DNA of 64,000 nucleotides from Photobacterium chitinilyticum (GCF_004104355.1 NZ_RJLM01000002.1:487385-551384), one strand, 5' to 3'; counted from the first letter of the stretch, positions 43,118-52,352 are shown. Program-made: numbers and translations. Notes: generated by a model from the sequence alone, not told the origin.

Positions 43118-44272
43118 GTGAAGAATAGTCCATTTACAACAGAGCAGCTTCAATGGATACGAAGTTCACTAAAAATTGCGGTTGTGCACGGAGGGGAAAA
43201 GGCACAATCGGATAGTTATATCTATGAGAATTTGAGCCCGCGTTCGACCAAAACGTATCAGCCGGTTGCTTGCGATATGGCTGATGCACTGAGGGAGTCT
43301 GGTTTCCGGCATGTAGAAGTACTGGCTGAAAATCTAGCGCTGCCTCAGGCGCTGAAAACTCTTGGTATAGATCTGGTGATTACTAATAGCGGAGGTCTGC
43401 AAGGCTTTGATTCTATGTGCCACCTACCGTCAATGTTGGAAATGCTGGGGGTGCCGTATGTCGGGCACTCACCAATGACCGCAGGGGTATTGGACAATAA
43501 GCACCTGTTTAAGCATGAGATCCATGCCGCCGGGATCCCGACAGCGCCGTTCGTTACTGTTGGTCATGGTGAAAGCGTTAATGATGATGCCAAGCGAGTC
43601 ATGCTTGATCTTATCGAACAGGAGTTTGGTGAGGCATTTATTGTCAAGCCGGTTTCTGGTCGTGCCTCGATTCATGTTCATCCGGTATTCAAGCGTGGCG
43701 AATTGGCCGAGATGGTTGAACTGGTGCAAAAAGCGACCAGTAACACTGTGATGATAGAACCATTTTTGTCTGGGCGTGAATTTGTGGTCGCCGTTGCCGG
43801 GCCGACTGTCTTCAAGGATGGTGTATTGGTTGAGCGCGATCAGCCGTTCTCATTTTCGATCACTGAGCGGGTACTTGCGGATGACGAAGCCATCTTCACG
43901 TCAATGGATGTTAAACCGATCACCAGTGATCGGTTGTTGAAAGTAGAAGATCCTGAGTTACGTAGCGCGCTGGCTGATATCGGCTCTAGGATATTCAATC
44001 AGATGGGCTTGCACACCCTTGTGCGGGTGGACTTGAGAATGGACTCGCGCGGTAAGCTCTTTGTGCTTGAGGCGAATCCGAAACCGGACCTCAAGCGCCC
44101 TGAAGGCAGTAAGCTAAGCATCGTTTGCCACGATTTGGCGGGCGAAGGCATGGGCTACCACGATCTGATCCAGTCACTGGTGTTCAACCGTCTGGCTTAT
44201 CTGCATAAGCATCGCTCTACCACACTGGCGCATTGCTTTACTGAAGAGTTCTTCAGTTTGGCAATGGCCTAG
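43118..44272 (+). CDS. D-Ala-D-Ala ligase-like ATP-grasp protein in T6SS operon
   Basis: 384 residues, GTG start with AGGATACGG upstream. The ATP-grasp fold is clear and closest to D-Ala-D-Ala ligases: MLEMLGVPYVGHSPMTAGVLDNKHLFKHEIHAAGIPTAPFV, FIVKPVSGRASIHV with Lys177, VMIEPFLSGREFVVAVAG with Glu214 and Glu221, and LVRVDLRMDSRGKLFVLEANPKPDL with Asp305 and the metal-binding pair Glu318/Asn320. The Ddl glycine loop reads VSGRASIHV and the final ligand-binding serine pattern (NTSPG) is NPKPD, so substrate specificity probably differs from D-Ala. The C-terminal 50 residues have no counterpart in Ddl. Its role is unknown; as first gene of a packed module inside a T6SS it may ligate an amino acid or peptide linked to cell wall or signalling. 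Confidence 0.8.
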   Translation: MKNSPFTTEQLQWIRSSLKIAVVHGGEKAQSDSYIYENLSPRSTKTYQPVACDMADALRESGFRHVEVLAENLALPQALKTLGIDLVITNSGGLQGFDSMCHLPSMLEMLGVPYVGHSPMTAGVLDNKHLFKHEIHAAGIPTAPFVTVGHGESVNDDAKRVMLDLIEQEFGEAFIVKPVSGRASIHVHPVFKRGELAEMVELVQKATSNTVMIEPFLSGREFVVAVAGPTVFKDGVLVERDQPFSFSITERVLADDEAIFTSMDVKPITSDRLLKVEDPELRSALADIGSRIFNQMGLHTLVRVDLRMDSRGKLFVLEANPKPDLKRPEGSKLSIVCHDLAGEGMGYHDLIQSLVFNRLAYLHKHRSTTLAHCFTEEFFSLAMA

Positions 44273-44280
44273 GAGTCGCT

Positions 44281-46494
44281 GTGAGACCGGTAAAAGATCG
44301 AATCAGGCTCATGCTCGGACTGACAGTAGTGACCTTGTCGCTGTTGTTGGTTTTCGTCGTAGGTTATGGCCAGGCACTGAAAAGCTATCGTCAGTTGACA
44401 ACCGATACGGTGATGGCGCAGACCGAAGCTGCGCGCCTTGGCGTTGAGCAGGTGCTTAACTCCGGGGTGTCGCTGGAAGATATTGCTGGGTTAGGTCAGG
44501 TCTTGCAGCCGATTGTTGAGGCTGATGTCTCGGTGACTGGCTTGCGCCTGTTATCAGGACAGAAGCAGCTCTACCTGTATGGTGATGTGCCGGAGAACGG
44601 CAACCGGATTTCCATTCCGCTCAGCAACAAGTTTACCCAGGTGGGGACACTTGAAGTCGTTCTGAGCGATCAGATGGTTGAAGCCACGGTGGCTGAAAAC
44701 TTTCAGCCGTTTATCTGGTTGATTGCGGTGCTCCTGGCGGTGTTTATCGGTAGCGTCTTAAATAGCAGCAAGCGGGCGGTTTATCTGACCAGTTTTACGA
44801 TGGTGTTTCTGGCAATGTCTGTCAGCGTCATGTTTCTGGTCGGTAGCCTGTATCGCGATGGCTTGCAAAGCAAGGCGGTGTCGCTGGCTGATGTGGTCAG
44901 TCAGCGCCTGTCACCGATCTTGGTTCATGATGTGGATCGTGATCTGGTGGTCGGTATCGAATTGATGCTTGATAACTTCCGTCAGACCAACCCGGAGCTG
45001 TCGAAGATCGCGGTGTTTAAAGAGAACCGTCCGGTGGCGGCTAGCTGGCAGGGAGAGGGGATGGCAGAGGTTATCTCCGATACAGGCATGCTCGATTACG
45101 TCATTGGCGGCTCTTCATCAGGACAAGTTCGCCTGACCTATAAGGCCGAAATTGTCCTTGCCCAGCTGGCCCGGACTTTAAAAAACTTTGCGGTACTCTT
45201 CTTCGCATGTGGTCTGGTGTGTTTTGCCTTTATCCGCCTGTTGAGCGGTGAAGCCAACCAAAAACGCAGTGATGTGATATTGGAGCGGATCAAGCCCCTG
45301 TTTCTCGGGGCGGTGTTAATGGAGGCGTTGATGGCGCCGATCATGCCACAGTATATGACCTCGGTCGCGGAGTCGGCCGGACTAGGGGCTGGGGCATCAT
45401 CACTCTTCTTTACTCTTTATTTCCTTGGTTTTGCCCTGACCCTCCTGCCTGCGGCGAGACTGGTTGAGATGTACGATATCCGGCGTGTGTTGGTGTTCGG
45501 TATATTGCTGTCCAGTCTTGGATGCGGGTTGCTGGCGATGGACATGGGACTGGAAGCTATCTTGTTGGCTCGTTTGGCTTCCGGGGTTGGTCAGGCGTTG
45601 ATTTTTATTTCTGTTCAGGGTTATATCCTGCGGTTCAGTAATAAAGACAATAAAACTCAGGCTGCCGGGATCATCGTTTTCTGTTTTAACGCAGGCTTTA
45701 TAGCCGGGGCTGCAATTGGTGCGCTGTTGGCTGATTATCTGGGTGACAAAGGTACCTTTACCCTTGCCGCAAGCATTGGGGTGATCATGAGCCTGTTTAG
45801 CTTGATTTTGCCGTCAATGCGGGCAAGGCAGAAGCGACAGGGCTCGGTTGCAGATATGGTATCGGCAATGATGGCGGATTCATGGCGATTGATTAAAATC
45901 CCTGCTTTTGTCCGCACTATGCTGCTGGTGGGGATCCCAACTAAAGCGGCACTAACCGGAATTGTGTCATTTGCGGTGCCGTTGCTGCTGGCTGAGCGGG
46001 GCGTCAGCAAAGAAAGTATAGGTCAGGTGCTGATGTCATATGCAGCTATCGTACTGCTGGTCAGCCATAAAGTCGGCCCTTGGGTTGACCGACTGGGTAA
46101 CAGTAAAACAGTATTGAGCCTGGGTAATTTTATTGCCGGGCTTGCTTTGATTTTGCTGGCTATCGGGTTGGCTATGCCGCAAAACTGGCAGACCGTCGTT
46201 GTGATGACGCTGGCGATGATGATGATGGGCTTTTCTCATGGTCTGATCAATGCGCCTGTGGTTACCCACGTGGTAGTTAGCATGGCTGAGAGCCAAGAAC
46301 CGGACTCTGTCATTGCGGCAACCTACCGTTTTCTTGAGCGGTTTGGCCATGTGTCGGGATCGGTTCTTGTTGGCCAGTTGTTGATCTGGTTCGGTGCGGA
46401 GCATGCCATGCTGGCGCTGGCTGGTTTTTTTGTTGCTGCTTGCGTGCTGTTTACGATTTGCGGCCAAGGTGCAGCTAAGGCGGTGTCATCATGA
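44281..46494 (+). CDS. fusion of a periplasmic sensor-like region and an MFS transporter
   Basis: 737 residues. The N-terminal ~330 residues have four membrane segments (about 10-30, 145-160, 166-190 and 303-324) that enclose two extracytoplasmic regions of about 110 residues each (32-144 and 193-302), like the sensor parts of histidine kinases or chemoreceptors. The remaining ~400 residues are a 12-segment major facilitator: LGAGASSLFFTLYFLGFALTLLPAARLVEMYDIRRVLVFGILLSSLGCGLLAM and GFIAGAAIGALLADYLGDKGTF are MFS-like. So a ligand-sensing module is joined to a transporter. GTG start eight bases after the ATP-grasp gene; its stop overlaps the next start. I do not know a described protein of this architecture. 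Confidence 0.75.
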   Translation: MRPVKDRIRLMLGLTVVTLSLLLVFVVGYGQALKSYRQLTTDTVMAQTEAARLGVEQVLNSGVSLEDIAGLGQVLQPIVEADVSVTGLRLLSGQKQLYLYGDVPENGNRISIPLSNKFTQVGTLEVVLSDQMVEATVAENFQPFIWLIAVLLAVFIGSVLNSSKRAVYLTSFTMVFLAMSVSVMFLVGSLYRDGLQSKAVSLADVVSQRLSPILVHDVDRDLVVGIELMLDNFRQTNPELSKIAVFKENRPVAASWQGEGMAEVISDTGMLDYVIGGSSSGQVRLTYKAEIVLAQLARTLKNFAVLFFACGLVCFAFIRLLSGEANQKRSDVILERIKPLFLGAVLMEALMAPIMPQYMTSVAESAGLGAGASSLFFTLYFLGFALTLLPAARLVEMYDIRRVLVFGILLSSLGCGLLAMDMGLEAILLARLASGVGQALIFISVQGYILRFSNKDNKTQAAGIIVFCFNAGFIAGAAIGALLADYLGDKGTFTLAASIGVIMSLFSLILPSMRARQKRQGSVADMVSAMMADSWRLIKIPAFVRTMLLVGIPTKAALTGIVSFAVPLLLAERGVSKESIGQVLMSYAAIVLLVSHKVGPWVDRLGNSKTVLSLGNFIAGLALILLAIGLAMPQNWQTVVVMTLAMMMMGFSHGLINAPVVTHVVVSMAESQEPDSVIAATYRFLERFGHVSGSVLVGQLLIWFGAEHAMLALAGFFVAACVLFTICGQGAAKAVSS

Positions 46495-47648
46495 TGCGGC
46501 TTCTATTACTGATGACTTTGACGTGGAGCTCGTTCTTATGGGCTGATACTCAGTGGCCGACCTGGTTGGGGGATGAGCTGAAGCCTGTATCCGGCAGCCA
46601 CTGGCAGACTAAGAGCAGCCAGGATAGCGTCGAGTTTCTGCCGGTGAAATCCGAGCCGAAAATTTTGGTGATAGTGTCTCGTCAGGCTAAATCCTATGAT
46701 ATTGCACTTGAGACCTTGCTTGGTATCTATAGCCGTGAACTACCATTGGCCCGTATAGTGGTGCGCAAACTGCCTGCTACACAAACCGGTAGCGATGGGC
46801 AACAGTTATTATTGCAAATGCTCAAGGAGGCGGAGGGTAACACTCACCTGATTTACACCGTTGGATCGAAAGCGACGGTGGCTGTTCGCAATGTCTACAA
46901 AGGTGGGAAGGTTGCTGTTGTTTCTGTTAATGCAAAAGACCCGGTGCTGTTAGGCCTTATCGATAGCGATCAGGGATCGGGCGATAATTTTGCGTTTACA
47001 TCACTGAATCTGCCTGCCGAGGTGACGCTGGTATTTATGAGGCGTTTTAACCCATCGTTAAAGCAAATTGGTGTGCTCTACGCGAGGAAGAATAAAAGTG
47101 CCTACACCACACAATATTTGCCGCTGAAAAAACTCGCCGAGAAGAGTGGGGTGAAGATTGTGCCAATCGTGGTTGATGAAGAGCAGCCGTTGTTTGAGCT
47201 AGAGGTTGCGATGACCAAGGCAGTACGCACCATGCGCCTGACCGATCCTACCTTAGATAATAGCTTATTGTGGCTGACTGGCAGTTCAAGCCTGCTGTCC
47301 CGAATGACTGAAATTAACCGCTATTCCGGTGGTTTGGCAGTGATTTCTGCCGTGCCCGATGTGGTAAAAAGTGGCCCGGACAGTGCTCTGATGTCGTTTG
47401 GGGTGAGTTTTGTCAATAATGCCCACCAGGCTGGCTTATACGGGTTGAAGATTTTGCGTGGCGAAGTTAAGCCTGGCGACTTGCCGGTGGGGCATATTTC
47501 TCCACCGGATATCGCGATTAGTTTTGAGCAGGCTCGGCGGATCGAACAACAAATTCCGTTTGTACTTATGGAGATGGCGAGTGATGTATACGGCATGAAT
47601 GGCAACGTTATTCGTTCGAAAGGTAAATCGATGCAGGAGCAACAATGA
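46491..47648 (+). CDS. ABC-type substrate-binding protein (ABC_sub_bind-like), periplasmic
   Basis: 385 residues with a short Sec signal (MMRLLLLMTLTWSSFLWA). The region from about 55 onward fits the ABC_sub_bind family: KILVIVSRQAKSYDIALETLLGIYSRELP, HLIYTVGSKATVAVRNVYKGGKVAVVSVNAKDPVLLG, and LKQIGVLYARKNKSAYTTQYLPLKKLAEKSGVKIVPIVVDEEQPL. These bind aromatic amino acids or other small ligands in characterised cases. No ABC permease or ATPase is in the cluster, so a sensory partnership with the upstream membrane fusion is more likely than import. ATGA overlaps on both sides (with the MFS gene and the next gene). Confidence 0.75.
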   Translation: MMRLLLLMTLTWSSFLWADTQWPTWLGDELKPVSGSHWQTKSSQDSVEFLPVKSEPKILVIVSRQAKSYDIALETLLGIYSRELPLARIVVRKLPATQTGSDGQQLLLQMLKEAEGNTHLIYTVGSKATVAVRNVYKGGKVAVVSVNAKDPVLLGLIDSDQGSGDNFAFTSLNLPAEVTLVFMRRFNPSLKQIGVLYARKNKSAYTTQYLPLKKLAEKSGVKIVPIVVDEEQPLFELEVAMTKAVRTMRLTDPTLDNSLLWLTGSSSLLSRMTEINRYSGGLAVISAVPDVVKSGPDSALMSFGVSFVNNAHQAGLYGLKILRGEVKPGDLPVGHISPPDIAISFEQARRIEQQIPFVLMEMASDVYGMNGNVIRSKGKSMQEQQ

Positions 47649-48376
47649 GTTTAGCGATGTTTTTTAAAACTCGACGGTTTCAGTTTGCTTTGGCTGTTTT
47701 GTGGGCATCTTGCGTCAGCTTTAGTGTCCACAGTGAAGTGCGCCCCGAGCGGTTACTACTTGTTACCCAGGAGTGGCGTCCTTATCAATATCAGCAAGAT
47801 GGCCAGATGAAAGGACCGGGTATTGAAAAGCTCAAGTGCATTATGAAAGTGATGCAGCAACCGTATCAGATCACGATGACTGATTGGGACCGGGCACAGA
47901 TCCTGGTTGAAGTGGGTGAGCACCATGGTTTTTTCCTGGCGTCCCAAAATGCGATTCGTGATAAATATGCCGATTATTCACTGCCGGTGCTCAGCCAGGT
48001 ATGGAGTTGGTTTAGTTTGTCCGATTCGATTGATACAGAAAGCGTAATGTTTAAAGAAGAAGTTGCTGTTACAGCAATCTTCGGTTCGAACAAGTGGTTT
48101 TGGCTGCACAAGTCGGGTTACCGGGTGGAGAAAAAACCGCGCCAACCCACCACGCTGATTGAGCTGTTGCTTGCTGGGGAAGTCGGGGCAGTACTCGCCA
48201 ATGATTTTGTAATGAAAGACGCGATTGAAAGTATGGGGATTAGCCATCGGGCGATCACCCGTAATGTCGTCAAGGAAAAGCCTCTCGGGGTGTATTTTTC
48301 AAAGAAATTTACCAAGCAATACCCGTTGTTTGTCGGTGAATTTAATCAAGCAATTGGTCAGTGTAAGGAGAGGTAA
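47645..48376 (+). CDS. SBP_bac_3-type periplasmic binding protein
   Basis: 243 residues with an N-terminal signal peptide (FQFALAVLWASCVSFSVHS). The core resembles family 3 extracellular solute-binding proteins (amino acid binding): LLLVTQEWRPYQYQQDGQMKGPGIEKLKCIMKVMQQPYQI, RDKYADYSLPVLSQVWSWFSL and GEVGAVLANDFVMKDAI. Residues AFGSNKWFWLHKSGYRV follow. A four-base overlap with the previous gene and one base before the FHA gene show it is co-translated. As with its neighbour, no transporter partner is visible. Confidence 0.75.
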   Translation: MSLAMFFKTRRFQFALAVLWASCVSFSVHSEVRPERLLLVTQEWRPYQYQQDGQMKGPGIEKLKCIMKVMQQPYQITMTDWDRAQILVEVGEHHGFFLASQNAIRDKYADYSLPVLSQVWSWFSLSDSIDTESVMFKEEVAVTAIFGSNKWFWLHKSGYRVEKKPRQPTTLIELLLAGEVGAVLANDFVMKDAIESMGISHRAITRNVVKEKPLGVYFSKKFTKQYPLFVGEFNQAIGQCKER

Positions 48377-48377
48377 T

Positions 48378-49391
48378 ATGCCGTTGTCATTAAGAATAAT
48401 AAGCTCTCCTGATGGAGAACCAATTTCTGAATGGAACAAGAATTTCCCTGAAGAGGGCGGCAGTCTCGGGCGCTCTTACGGTACCACGATGCAATTGTCT
48501 GATGCGTCGCGAGCTATCTCGGGCACCCATGCGATTATCAATCGTGGCAGTCGTGGTTACCAGGTAATGGATGTCAGTACCAACGGACTCTTTATCAATG
48601 GTAATACTCAGCCGTTGGGCAAAAATAATACGTCAAGCCTCAATGATGGGGATGTACTGGATCTTGGTCAGTACCGCTTGATGGTGTCTTGTTTTGTACC
48701 GGAACGGGCTGCGGTCAAACCCTCTTTTGCAACGGAGTCGCCGTCATTGGGGGATTGGGCGGATGATCCTTTCGGCAGTGAACTCCCGGTGCAGGAACTG
48801 TCTGTACAACCAGAAGCGGATCGTCGGGAGCCGGAGTTGTCATTCACCGCGTTTGCTGACTCGTCGATGTCGGCGAATGTTGAGCTTGACCCTTTTGCCG
48901 ATCAGGAGCCGGACGTGTTGCCGACGGTAGCACCGGTTCATATCGATAGATTCAATGATGACAGCTTCGACGATGATCCATTTTCTGGCGAGCAATCTGA
49001 GCTGCTGGCTTCTGTGCCGCTTGCTAGTGGGATCCCGCAGGCCCAGAGCCATTCACTGATCCACCGTCCTGCCCATGGCGAACGCACGGCCTTACCGTCA
49101 GTCGGGCTGGATCCCCAGCAGATCCTAGTCATGCAGGCCAGACAACAAGAAATTATGACCCAGGCTGCCGAAATGGCACTTGGCAGGCTAATGGAAGAAA
49201 TGGCTCCAACGCACCTCGAAGCGATGTTTACTGATTTGGTACAGCCAGGTTTGTTCAGTCGCAAGCCGGATTACTGGGAAATGTACAAACGTTATTTCCT
49301 ACGTCAGCAGGATAACCAAGAGTGGCAGTTAAAATTCAAAGCGTATTTCAGCGAGAGCTTACGCATCAAACAATCTCTAGGAGAAAAGTGA
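48378..49391 (+). CDS. tagH: FHA-domain T6SS protein (Fha/TagH)
   Basis: 337 residues from ATG at 48378, which has AGGAGAGG upstream; the reading frame is open further upstream but that part overlaps the binding protein gene. The N-terminal FHA domain has GRSYG (phosphothreonine-binding Arg), ISGTHAII, and STNGLFING. A long acidic linker (residues about 100-235, rich in Asp-Pro-Phe and Glu) leads to a C-terminal helical TagH-type domain (EIMTQAAEMALGRLMEEMAPTHLEAMF). Fha proteins bind phosphothreonine on T6SS components and are controlled by the Ser/Thr kinase in this pathway. The kinase gene lies at 57328. Confidence 0.9.
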   Translation: MPLSLRIISSPDGEPISEWNKNFPEEGGSLGRSYGTTMQLSDASRAISGTHAIINRGSRGYQVMDVSTNGLFINGNTQPLGKNNTSSLNDGDVLDLGQYRLMVSCFVPERAAVKPSFATESPSLGDWADDPFGSELPVQELSVQPEADRREPELSFTAFADSSMSANVELDPFADQEPDVLPTVAPVHIDRFNDDSFDDDPFSGEQSELLASVPLASGIPQAQSHSLIHRPAHGERTALPSVGLDPQQILVMQARQQEIMTQAAEMALGRLMEEMAPTHLEAMFTDLVQPGLFSRKPDYWEMYKRYFLRQQDNQEWQLKFKAYFSESLRIKQSLGEK

Positions 49392-49392
49392 T

Positions 49393-49866
49393 ATGGCAAA
49401 AAAGCTTTTTACACTCCTTAGCGTTTTCTTGCTCAGCGGATGCAGCTACTTAACGTTTTGGAAAGACGCCTCACCACTACAGGTGATCGTCAATATCGAG
49501 GCTGCCAACAATATCAACCCCAATATTGATGGACTGGCTTCACCGCTGGAAGTCCGTATTTATCAGCTTCAGGACAGTGAAGCTTTTAACCAGGCGAGCT
49601 TTATTGATCTCTATAGCGATGATCAAGGGGTGCTGAAAGCTGGTTTGTTATCAAAGCGAAATCTCGACAGCGTGCTACCCAGCGAAGAGCGCCAAGTGGC
49701 CATTCCATTGATTGCCGAGACGGAATACATCGCTATTGTGGCGGCATTTGCGGATTTTCGCGAAGCCAAGAATAAAGTGATTTTGCAGATTCAGCCTGGG
49801 TTGCCAGCCATGGTTGAGGTCAAGGTTGATGGCGTCAATATAAGTATTACCGGTCAAGAGGACTAA
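49393..49866 (+). CDS. tssJ: TssJ, outer-membrane lipoprotein
   Basis: 157 residues. Signal peptide ends in a lipobox LLSGC (Cys at residue 17), with SYLTFWKDA after it. The TssJ beta-sandwich part follows (LEVRIYQLQDSEAFNQASFIDLYSDDQGVLKAG). It anchors TssM to the outer membrane. Two bases after the FHA gene stop. Confidence 0.94.
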   Translation: MAKKLFTLLSVFLLSGCSYLTFWKDASPLQVIVNIEAANNINPNIDGLASPLEVRIYQLQDSEAFNQASFIDLYSDDQGVLKAGLLSKRNLDSVLPSEERQVAIPLIAETEYIAIVAAFADFREAKNKVILQIQPGLPAMVEVKVDGVNISITGQED

Positions 49867-49872
49867 CCAAAA

Positions 49873-51195
49873 ATGGATAAGAAAAAAGTTGTTTGGTCTG
49901 AAGGTATGTTCCTTAGTCCGCAGCACTTCCAGCAGCAGGAGCGCTACCTAGAAGGGTTCGTAAAAAACTACCGTGATCTGATGATTCCCAACCGTTTTGG
50001 TCTGGCGGAACTAGAGCTCGACGTGGCGTTGAACAATATCGGGAAAGTGGGAATTAAGCGGGCAAAAGGGCTATTCCCCGACGGAACGCCATTTGATGTA
50101 CAAAATGGCCTGGCGCTGGAGGTGCCGTCTGGCACCAATGACAAACTGGTCTATCTGGCATTGCCTATTTACCGTACGGGTGTGGTTGATATCGGTAGTC
50201 CGCAAGATAAGCACCGCCGTTATCACCGCCTTGATCATAATGTGTTTGATACCAGCCGGGATCATAGCGAAGCCCTCCAGCTTGAACTGGCCGAGCTGAA
50301 CATTGAGCTAAAGCTGGAAGGGGATGATCTGCAGGATTATACCGTGATCCCTATTGCCCATGTGACTGAGCATAAGGCTGATGGTGAGGTCGTACTGAAC
50401 AAAGCGTTCATTCCTGTGTGTCTGCATTTTACGGTATCTGATTACCTGCAGGATAACGTCAATGATATTTATGCCCAGATGCAATACCGAGCGCGCAGTA
50501 TTTCTCAACGCCTGCAGGTTGAATCAGCCAGCAAAAGCCACCAGGCCCTGATCCGCGATTACTTGTGGCTGCAAGCTCTGGGACGCTGGCTGCCAACGGT
50601 TAAGACCTGGCTCGACACCGGCACGATTGCCCCGCAGGACATTTACTATGAATGCCTGAAAATTGTTGGTGAAATGCAGGGACTGGAAGGGAAGATGCCG
50701 CAGGAGTACGGGCGCTGGGACCATAGCCGCCTTTACTCATTGTTTGCCGGTTTGTTTTCGGATATCCGGATCTTGCTTCGTGAGGTACAGCTCGACAGCC
50801 TGACCACACTGGTGTGGGATTCAAGCCTGTTTGAGAAACGCCGCCTGCTGCGTACCCTGGTTCAGGATCGTGCCCTGTTTAATGGTGGACGCTTTGTGTT
50901 GGTAGTGTCCTCAGCCCTGGGTTCAGTCAAACTTAGCGAGCAGTTCCCGTTGGCCAGTAAATTGGCTGGCAACAGTACCATTGCCGATCTTGTCCGTAAT
51001 GCGCTTTCCGGCGTATCGCTACGTACTCTTCCGGTTCCGCCTTCTGAGCTAAAAGCGCGCAGTGATGCTGCGTATTTTGAAGTTGATACCCAGTCTCCGT
51101 TATGGCGAGAGCTGATTCAGAAAGATGAACCTATCGCACTGCATATCGACAGCCGTATCGGTGATGTTGATATTGAATTTTTTGTGATTCGCTAG
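49873..51195 (+). CDS. tssK: TssK, baseplate-to-membrane connector
   Basis: 440 residues. Begins MDKKKVVWSEGMFLSPQHFQQQERYLEGFVKNYRDLMIPNRFGLAELELD, the highly conserved TssK start. Links the baseplate to the membrane complex. Six bases after tssJ. Confidence 0.96.
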   Translation: MDKKKVVWSEGMFLSPQHFQQQERYLEGFVKNYRDLMIPNRFGLAELELDVALNNIGKVGIKRAKGLFPDGTPFDVQNGLALEVPSGTNDKLVYLALPIYRTGVVDIGSPQDKHRRYHRLDHNVFDTSRDHSEALQLELAELNIELKLEGDDLQDYTVIPIAHVTEHKADGEVVLNKAFIPVCLHFTVSDYLQDNVNDIYAQMQYRARSISQRLQVESASKSHQALIRDYLWLQALGRWLPTVKTWLDTGTIAPQDIYYECLKIVGEMQGLEGKMPQEYGRWDHSRLYSLFAGLFSDIRILLREVQLDSLTTLVWDSSLFEKRRLLRTLVQDRALFNGGRFVLVVSSALGSVKLSEQFPLASKLAGNSTIADLVRNALSGVSLRTLPVPPSELKARSDAAYFEVDTQSPLWRELIQKDEPIALHIDSRIGDVDIEFFVIR

Positions 51196-51206
51196 GAATT
51201 AAGTCC

Positions 51207-52352
51207 ATGACTTCATTATTCAATGAACAAGAGACGATCGCGATCCGCCGCTCAGAGCCTATTCGAAATGCCAGGCAGGAAGCTCAAGTTGCGACACTTG
51301 ACTTAAGTGGTACCGAAAAGCTTATTGAACAGTTGGCGATCTATGATAACCCGTTACTTAATGCGGGCAGCGGACTACTTGCATTGCTGGTGAGTTTGCC
51401 GCGTCAGGGATCACCGCTTGATATCGATGGTTTCCGCCAGCAGTTGTTAGATGGTATTGCCGATTTTAAACGGCATGGGCTGTTTTTGGATTACCACCCG
51501 AGTGTGATCGAAAAAAGTTGCTTTGTGCTATGTGCGGCATTTGACGAAACTATCCTCTATACCAGTTGGGGGGAAAAATCGCGTTGGGAAAACCATTCTC
51601 TGCTGAGCAAGGTATTTAACCAGCGTGATGGTGGCGAAGTCTTTTTCAGCCTGCTTGATCAGGCTCGTCGCCAGCCAGCTAAGCTGGTAGATTTTCTTGA
51701 GCTGCAATATGTGCTGATTATGCTGGGCTTTCTTGGCAAGTATCGCCATGCAGAACGCCAGAAAATTAATGAGCTTAAGTCTGAGCTGTACACGATTATC
51801 CGCTATTACCGCGAAGAGTCAGCACTGCAAGTTCCTAAAACACCGGAGTTGCCGGAGGTGCAAAAGCCATGGTGTTTCCTCAGCTCGACCAAGTTATTGC
51901 TTATCACTCTGTCGGTACTTCTTGGCGCGTACTTCTTCTCAGAGTATTGGTATCAAAACCGCAGTGAAGCAACGCTGTTGGCGTTCAGCTCGCTCAAAAT
52001 GGATGGGTTTGGCCATGCCACCCAAAATCAAGATTTGGTTTATGTCAGCACCGATGAAGATCTGGGGCTGGTCAGTACTGCCAAAGAACAGGTACCGCAG
52101 CCTGAAACTACAGTTTCACCTACTGCTGGTTGGGAGATCCTGCTGGCCGGTTTTGCCGAGCGGGCGGATGGCGAGCGGCTTGCAAAAGATCTGAGGGCGG
52201 CGGGTTACTCCGTCACGCTTAATGATGTTGACGGTGGCACCGAACTTATCGTGCCGGATCAGGCTGATATGACCAAAGCCAAATTACTGAAAAATGAGCT
52301 TAATGTTCGCTTTGGCCTGAATGCATCCGTACGTCGGAATAGACAACAATAA
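51207..52352 (+). CDS. tssL: TssL (DotU/IcmH-type) with C-terminal SPOR-like domain
   Basis: 381 residues. The cytoplasmic DotU domain (NPLLNAGSGLLALLVSLPRQG, FDETILYTSWGEKSRWENHSLLSKVFNQRDGGEVFF) is followed by one membrane segment (about 229-247) and a periplasmic ~120 residues. Residues about 310-378 (GWEILLAGFAERADGERLAKDLRAAGYSVTLNDVDGGTELIVP) resemble a SPOR domain, which binds denuded peptidoglycan. TssL with a peptidoglycan-binding tail (OmpA-type in most known cases) anchors the T6SS to the cell wall. Overlaps tssM by one base. Confidence 0.9.
   Translation: MTSLFNEQETIAIRRSEPIRNARQEAQVATLDLSGTEKLIEQLAIYDNPLLNAGSGLLALLVSLPRQGSPLDIDGFRQQLLDGIADFKRHGLFLDYHPSVIEKSCFVLCAAFDETILYTSWGEKSRWENHSLLSKVFNQRDGGEVFFSLLDQARRQPAKLVDFLELQYVLIMLGFLGKYRHAERQKINELKSELYTIIRYYREESALQVPKTPELPEVQKPWCFLSSTKLLLITLSVLLGAYFFSEYWYQNRSEATLLAFSSLKMDGFGHATQNQDLVYVSTDEDLGLVSTAKEQVPQPETTVSPTAGWEILLAGFAERADGERLAKDLRAAGYSVTLNDVDGGTELIVPDQADMTKAKLLKNELNVRFGLNASVRRNRQQ

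Noticed and set aside
48225-48377. 51-residue extension of the FHA protein into the preceding gene
   Set aside because: The ATG at 48378 has AGGAGAGG and begins the conserved FHA fold; the extension is a frame shadow of the binding protein gene.
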